This document shows positions 18,401-19,417 of a DNA stretch of 19,417 bases, piece by piece. Positions within the stretch are counted from its first letter, which is position 1. Each line of letters begins with the position of its first letter. The notes under the pieces were generated by a model. That model was not told the origin of the DNA and searched no databases. It worked only from the letters and a program-made list of their open reading frames with translations. This DNA is from JBFHES01 sp041584015 (GTDB lineage Bacteria > Bacteroidota > Bacteroidia > Bacteroidales > M50B96), in NCBI GenBank assembly GCA_041584015.1, contig JBFHES010000054.1:1-19417 (forward strand), written 5' to 3'. Made by a program: the position numbers and the translations under genes.

Positions 18401-18880
18401 TACAAAACCGTATTGCTCACTACTATTCCAGCTATATTGAAATGCAATCTCAAGGTCTTCATTAATTTCTTCAAATATAAGTTTGTTCCCATAAATGCTT
18501 TTATACAGATTTCGTTCAATTTTGTAAGCGCTTGCTGTGTGTTTTGAGAAAGGCTCCCACAGGTAGTTTCTCCAGGCTTCATTAACCAGAATAATGGTTT
18601 TGCTGCCTGTTATATCATACAGGTCATGAATCTTATCAACGGTGTAATAAGGAAACAAAGCATTGTCGCGATCCTTTCTTCCGGCAGATAAGGAGCCATT
18701 GCTTGAGATGAAATTCCAATGATCGGAGTCGCTGACTATGGTCATTAAAAAATCAGGCATTTCATTGAAATTAGATATTTTGTAGAAGTTTTCTCCGTCA
18801 ATCTCTACAAATCCACCTGAAACTTTTGGATCTCCACAATCTAAAAAAGTATCTCCTAAATAAACTTTCTTTTTTTTCAT
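15422..18880 (-). CDS. GH149-type beta-1,3-oligoglucan phosphorylase
   Basis: This 1152-residue protein has no signal peptide (start MKKKKVYLGD). It is related to the GH94 phosphorylase clan and fits the size and motif set of GH149, which reversibly phosphorolyses beta-1,3-glucan oligosaccharides to glucose 1-phosphate. Visible marks are WSQGIEDATILLS near 240, NGIDWESPDPNDPWAYIGYW at 512-531 followed by GDHQ, RPEWNDANNALVGNG at 649-663, where WND matches the GH94 catalytic region, TGRSGTFYGYEGLGSIYWHM at 941-960, and AYSHTPGNAGAKQPGMTGQV at 1015-1034. The N-terminal 300 residues are beta-rich, as in the GH94 N-domain; the middle is helical like an (alpha/alpha)6 barrel. GH161, a relative with the same activity, is the main alternative. 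GH17 genes follow 12 bases downstream, which supports a beta-1,3-glucan substrate. Activity is inferred from family resemblance and context. Confidence 0.85.
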   Translation of the reverse strand: MKKKKVYLGDTFLDCGDPKVSGGFVEIDGENFYKISNFNEMPDFLMTIVSDSDHWNFISSNGSLSAGRKDRDNALFPYYTVDKIHDLYDITGSKTIILVNEAWRNYLWEPFSKHTASAYKIERNLYKSIYGNKLIFEEINEDLEIAFQYSWNSSEQYGFVKKSRITNLGTKQIQVGILDGIRNILPAGVDYNFQNEYSNLLDGYKKNELIEETGLGLFMLSSIPVDRAEPSESLHATSVWSQGIEDATILLSSNQINNFKRGLELYTEKDIRAAKGAYFLKADLNIDEGANKEWLFVAELNQSSADVADLNHFLKSQVNHTKLVNADIQQGTDNLIKIIAAADGMQASNEILCSARHFSNTMFNVMRGGIYMNNYVIEKADFLDYVVQTNRFVAKEQHAVLAALPIEITHEQLLKISETTANSSFIRICYEYLPLTFSRRHGDPSRPWNQFSIETRNADGSPKYDYQGNWRDIFQNWEALSLSYPAFIENIISKFVNASTADGYNPYRIMRNGIDWESPDPNDPWAYIGYWGDHQIIYLQKLLELSSQYHPEKLDELLIKNIFSYANVPYRIKSYEELIKDPQDTIEFDYQLNKNIDKLVGAIGADGRLLRANGELIHHVNLTEKVLVSILAKLSNFIPEAGIWLNTQRPEWNDANNALVGNGVSMVTLYYLRRSLRFWQDKFATSAHDTIEISEEVQLLFKAINQLFVENTAILSKGFSDEERRYFADLLGKAGSDYRTRIYGQSFSGSKQNISSKELSAFSKIALQYIDQSIRANKREDGLYHAYNLISFKPGTITIRNLYMMLEGQVAVLSSGYLSAEESLHVLDAMKASSLFRADQYSYLLYPDRDLPRFTEKNNIPTKLVQESKLLNRLLLEHDSNIISTDKLGAHHFNSSFRNAADLRNALNALSATAYGELNKENEKEQILAIYEEMFDHQSFTGRSGTFYGYEGLGSIYWHMVGKLLLVVEEVFFKAEDEKVDPVIIGKLKDHFYEIKAGIGLYKSPKLYGAFPTDAYSHTPGNAGAKQPGMTGQVKEDVISRMGELGVRIVHGEVLFDTSLLNRKEFVDQQQVFNYIPIKGSANQIKLEKKELGFTLCQTPVLYKLSTKNTIEIILDNNEQVTLKGNKLNADISKKIFNRSGEIKLIKVSILK

Positions 18881-19009
18881 ATTATAATTTGCTTAAACTA
18901 TTCCAGGCGATTTAAACTCTAATAAGCCCGGATTTAGTTTTACCAAGTATTTGCGCTAATTTCTATATTTTACTTAGTTACATGTTGGGTAATCAATTCT
19001 CTTTGTTCA

Positions 19010-19417
19010 TTAACTCACTCGTAACCAGTTCATGCAAAACGTTCCTTCGTTTTGCTCAATTTTAATTGTGTGCTTGCCTGTTTTTAGTTGCAGAGGCACA
19101 TTGCTCGTCTGCCAGATGTAGTCCTGGCCTGTGTTAGATAAAGAATGATTTGCTTGTAGTTGTCCGTCCACATACAGCGCAATCTCGGCATCAACGAAAC
19201 TTGCGTATCTTATTTCTAGCTCGTATTCTTTACTTTGTTCTATTTCAACTTGATATTCTACCCATTGACCGGGTAAAATACTGTATAATTCTAATGATGT
19301 ATTGGGTGATTCTGTTGTAAGTCTAAGTTTGGGACCGTTTAACCAATTGTTGGTGCCAAGGCCATCCATAATACTAATTGAACTATAATGTTCGGCTTCA
19401 ATTATCTGTTGCTCTAC
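19010..19417 (-). CDS. C-terminal CBM6-like module of a larger carbohydrate-active protein (5' end beyond window)
   Basis: The frame is open to the right edge and ends in TAA at 19010, giving 135 visible residues. The start of the visible part, IEAEHYSSISIMDGLG, is the classic opening of a CBM6 beta-sandwich. The module continues with LYSILPGQWVEYQVEIE, then ALYVDGQ, and ends GTFCMNWLRVS, matching the CBM6 closing strand. An internal Met (19369) is not a true start because the fold begins upstream of it. CBM6 binds beta-glucans and related chains; here it is likely the C-terminus of a secreted or lipoprotein glucanase such as GH16 or GH30, but the catalytic part is not in the window. There is no T9SS tail. 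A 129-base gap separates it from the phosphorylase gene, so the two may be one operon. Confidence 0.8.
   Translation of the reverse strand, partial: VEQQIIEAEHYSSISIMDGLGTNNWLNGPKLRLTTESPNTSLELYSILPGQWVEYQVEIEQSKEYELEIRYASFVDAEIALYVDGQLQANHSLSNTGQDYIWQTSNVPLQLKTGKHTIKIEQNEGTFCMNWLRVS

Noticed and set aside
15422..18880. Assigning the phosphorylase as a plain GH94 cellobiose phosphorylase
   Set aside because: It is several hundred residues longer than typical GH94, and its AYSHTP-GAKQPGMTG and GTFYGYEGLGSIYWHM blocks together with GH17 neighbours fit GH149 better.

Overview
The window looks like a chromosomal segment of a low-GC, free-living and probably marine Bacteroidota (Flavobacteriia/Cytophagia-like). 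Three kinds of evidence support this: two proteins end in type IX secretion (T9SS) sorting domains, there is a one-polypeptide hybrid two-component regulator ending in an AraC helix-turn-helix, and a polysaccharide-utilisation gene cluster is present. I see no rRNA, tRNA, CRISPR array or insertion sequence.

Left part (1-5673, minus strand). A secreted M6-family metalloprotease with CARDB and MAM-like modules runs off the left edge. Upstream of its start lies a 325-base gap holding four CGTCA motifs spaced 21, 20 and 21 bases apart. Next comes a 964-residue TPR-histidine kinase-receiver-AraC regulator. Its DNA-binding type and its adjacency make it a candidate binder of the phased array.

Middle (5674-10213). 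A 321-base divergent intergenic region separates the regulator from a plus-strand phosphoenolpyruvate carboxylase of 848 residues. A plus-strand secreted protein with beta-propeller-like repeats and a T9SS tail follows. It converges on the glucan cluster at a strong stem-loop (10142-10171).

Right part (10214-19417, minus strand). This is a tightly packed operon that reads as beta-1,3-glucan (laminarin-type) utilisation. In transcription order it holds the C-terminus of a CBM6-bearing protein (cut by the right edge), a 1152-residue GH149-type beta-1,3-oligoglucan phosphorylase, two GH17 enzymes that overlap by 11 bases, a GPH-family cation symporter, and a secreted protein with three related about 150-residue modules plus a T9SS tail. 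Neither the phosphorylase nor the two GH17 proteins shows a signal peptide. The inferred pathway is surface binding and cutting, symport of oligosaccharides across the inner membrane, then cytoplasmic trimming by GH17 and phosphorolysis to glucose 1-phosphate. No SusC/SusD pair lies in the window; if present, it would be beyond the right edge.

All functions are read from motifs and domain order by eye. No database search was run.
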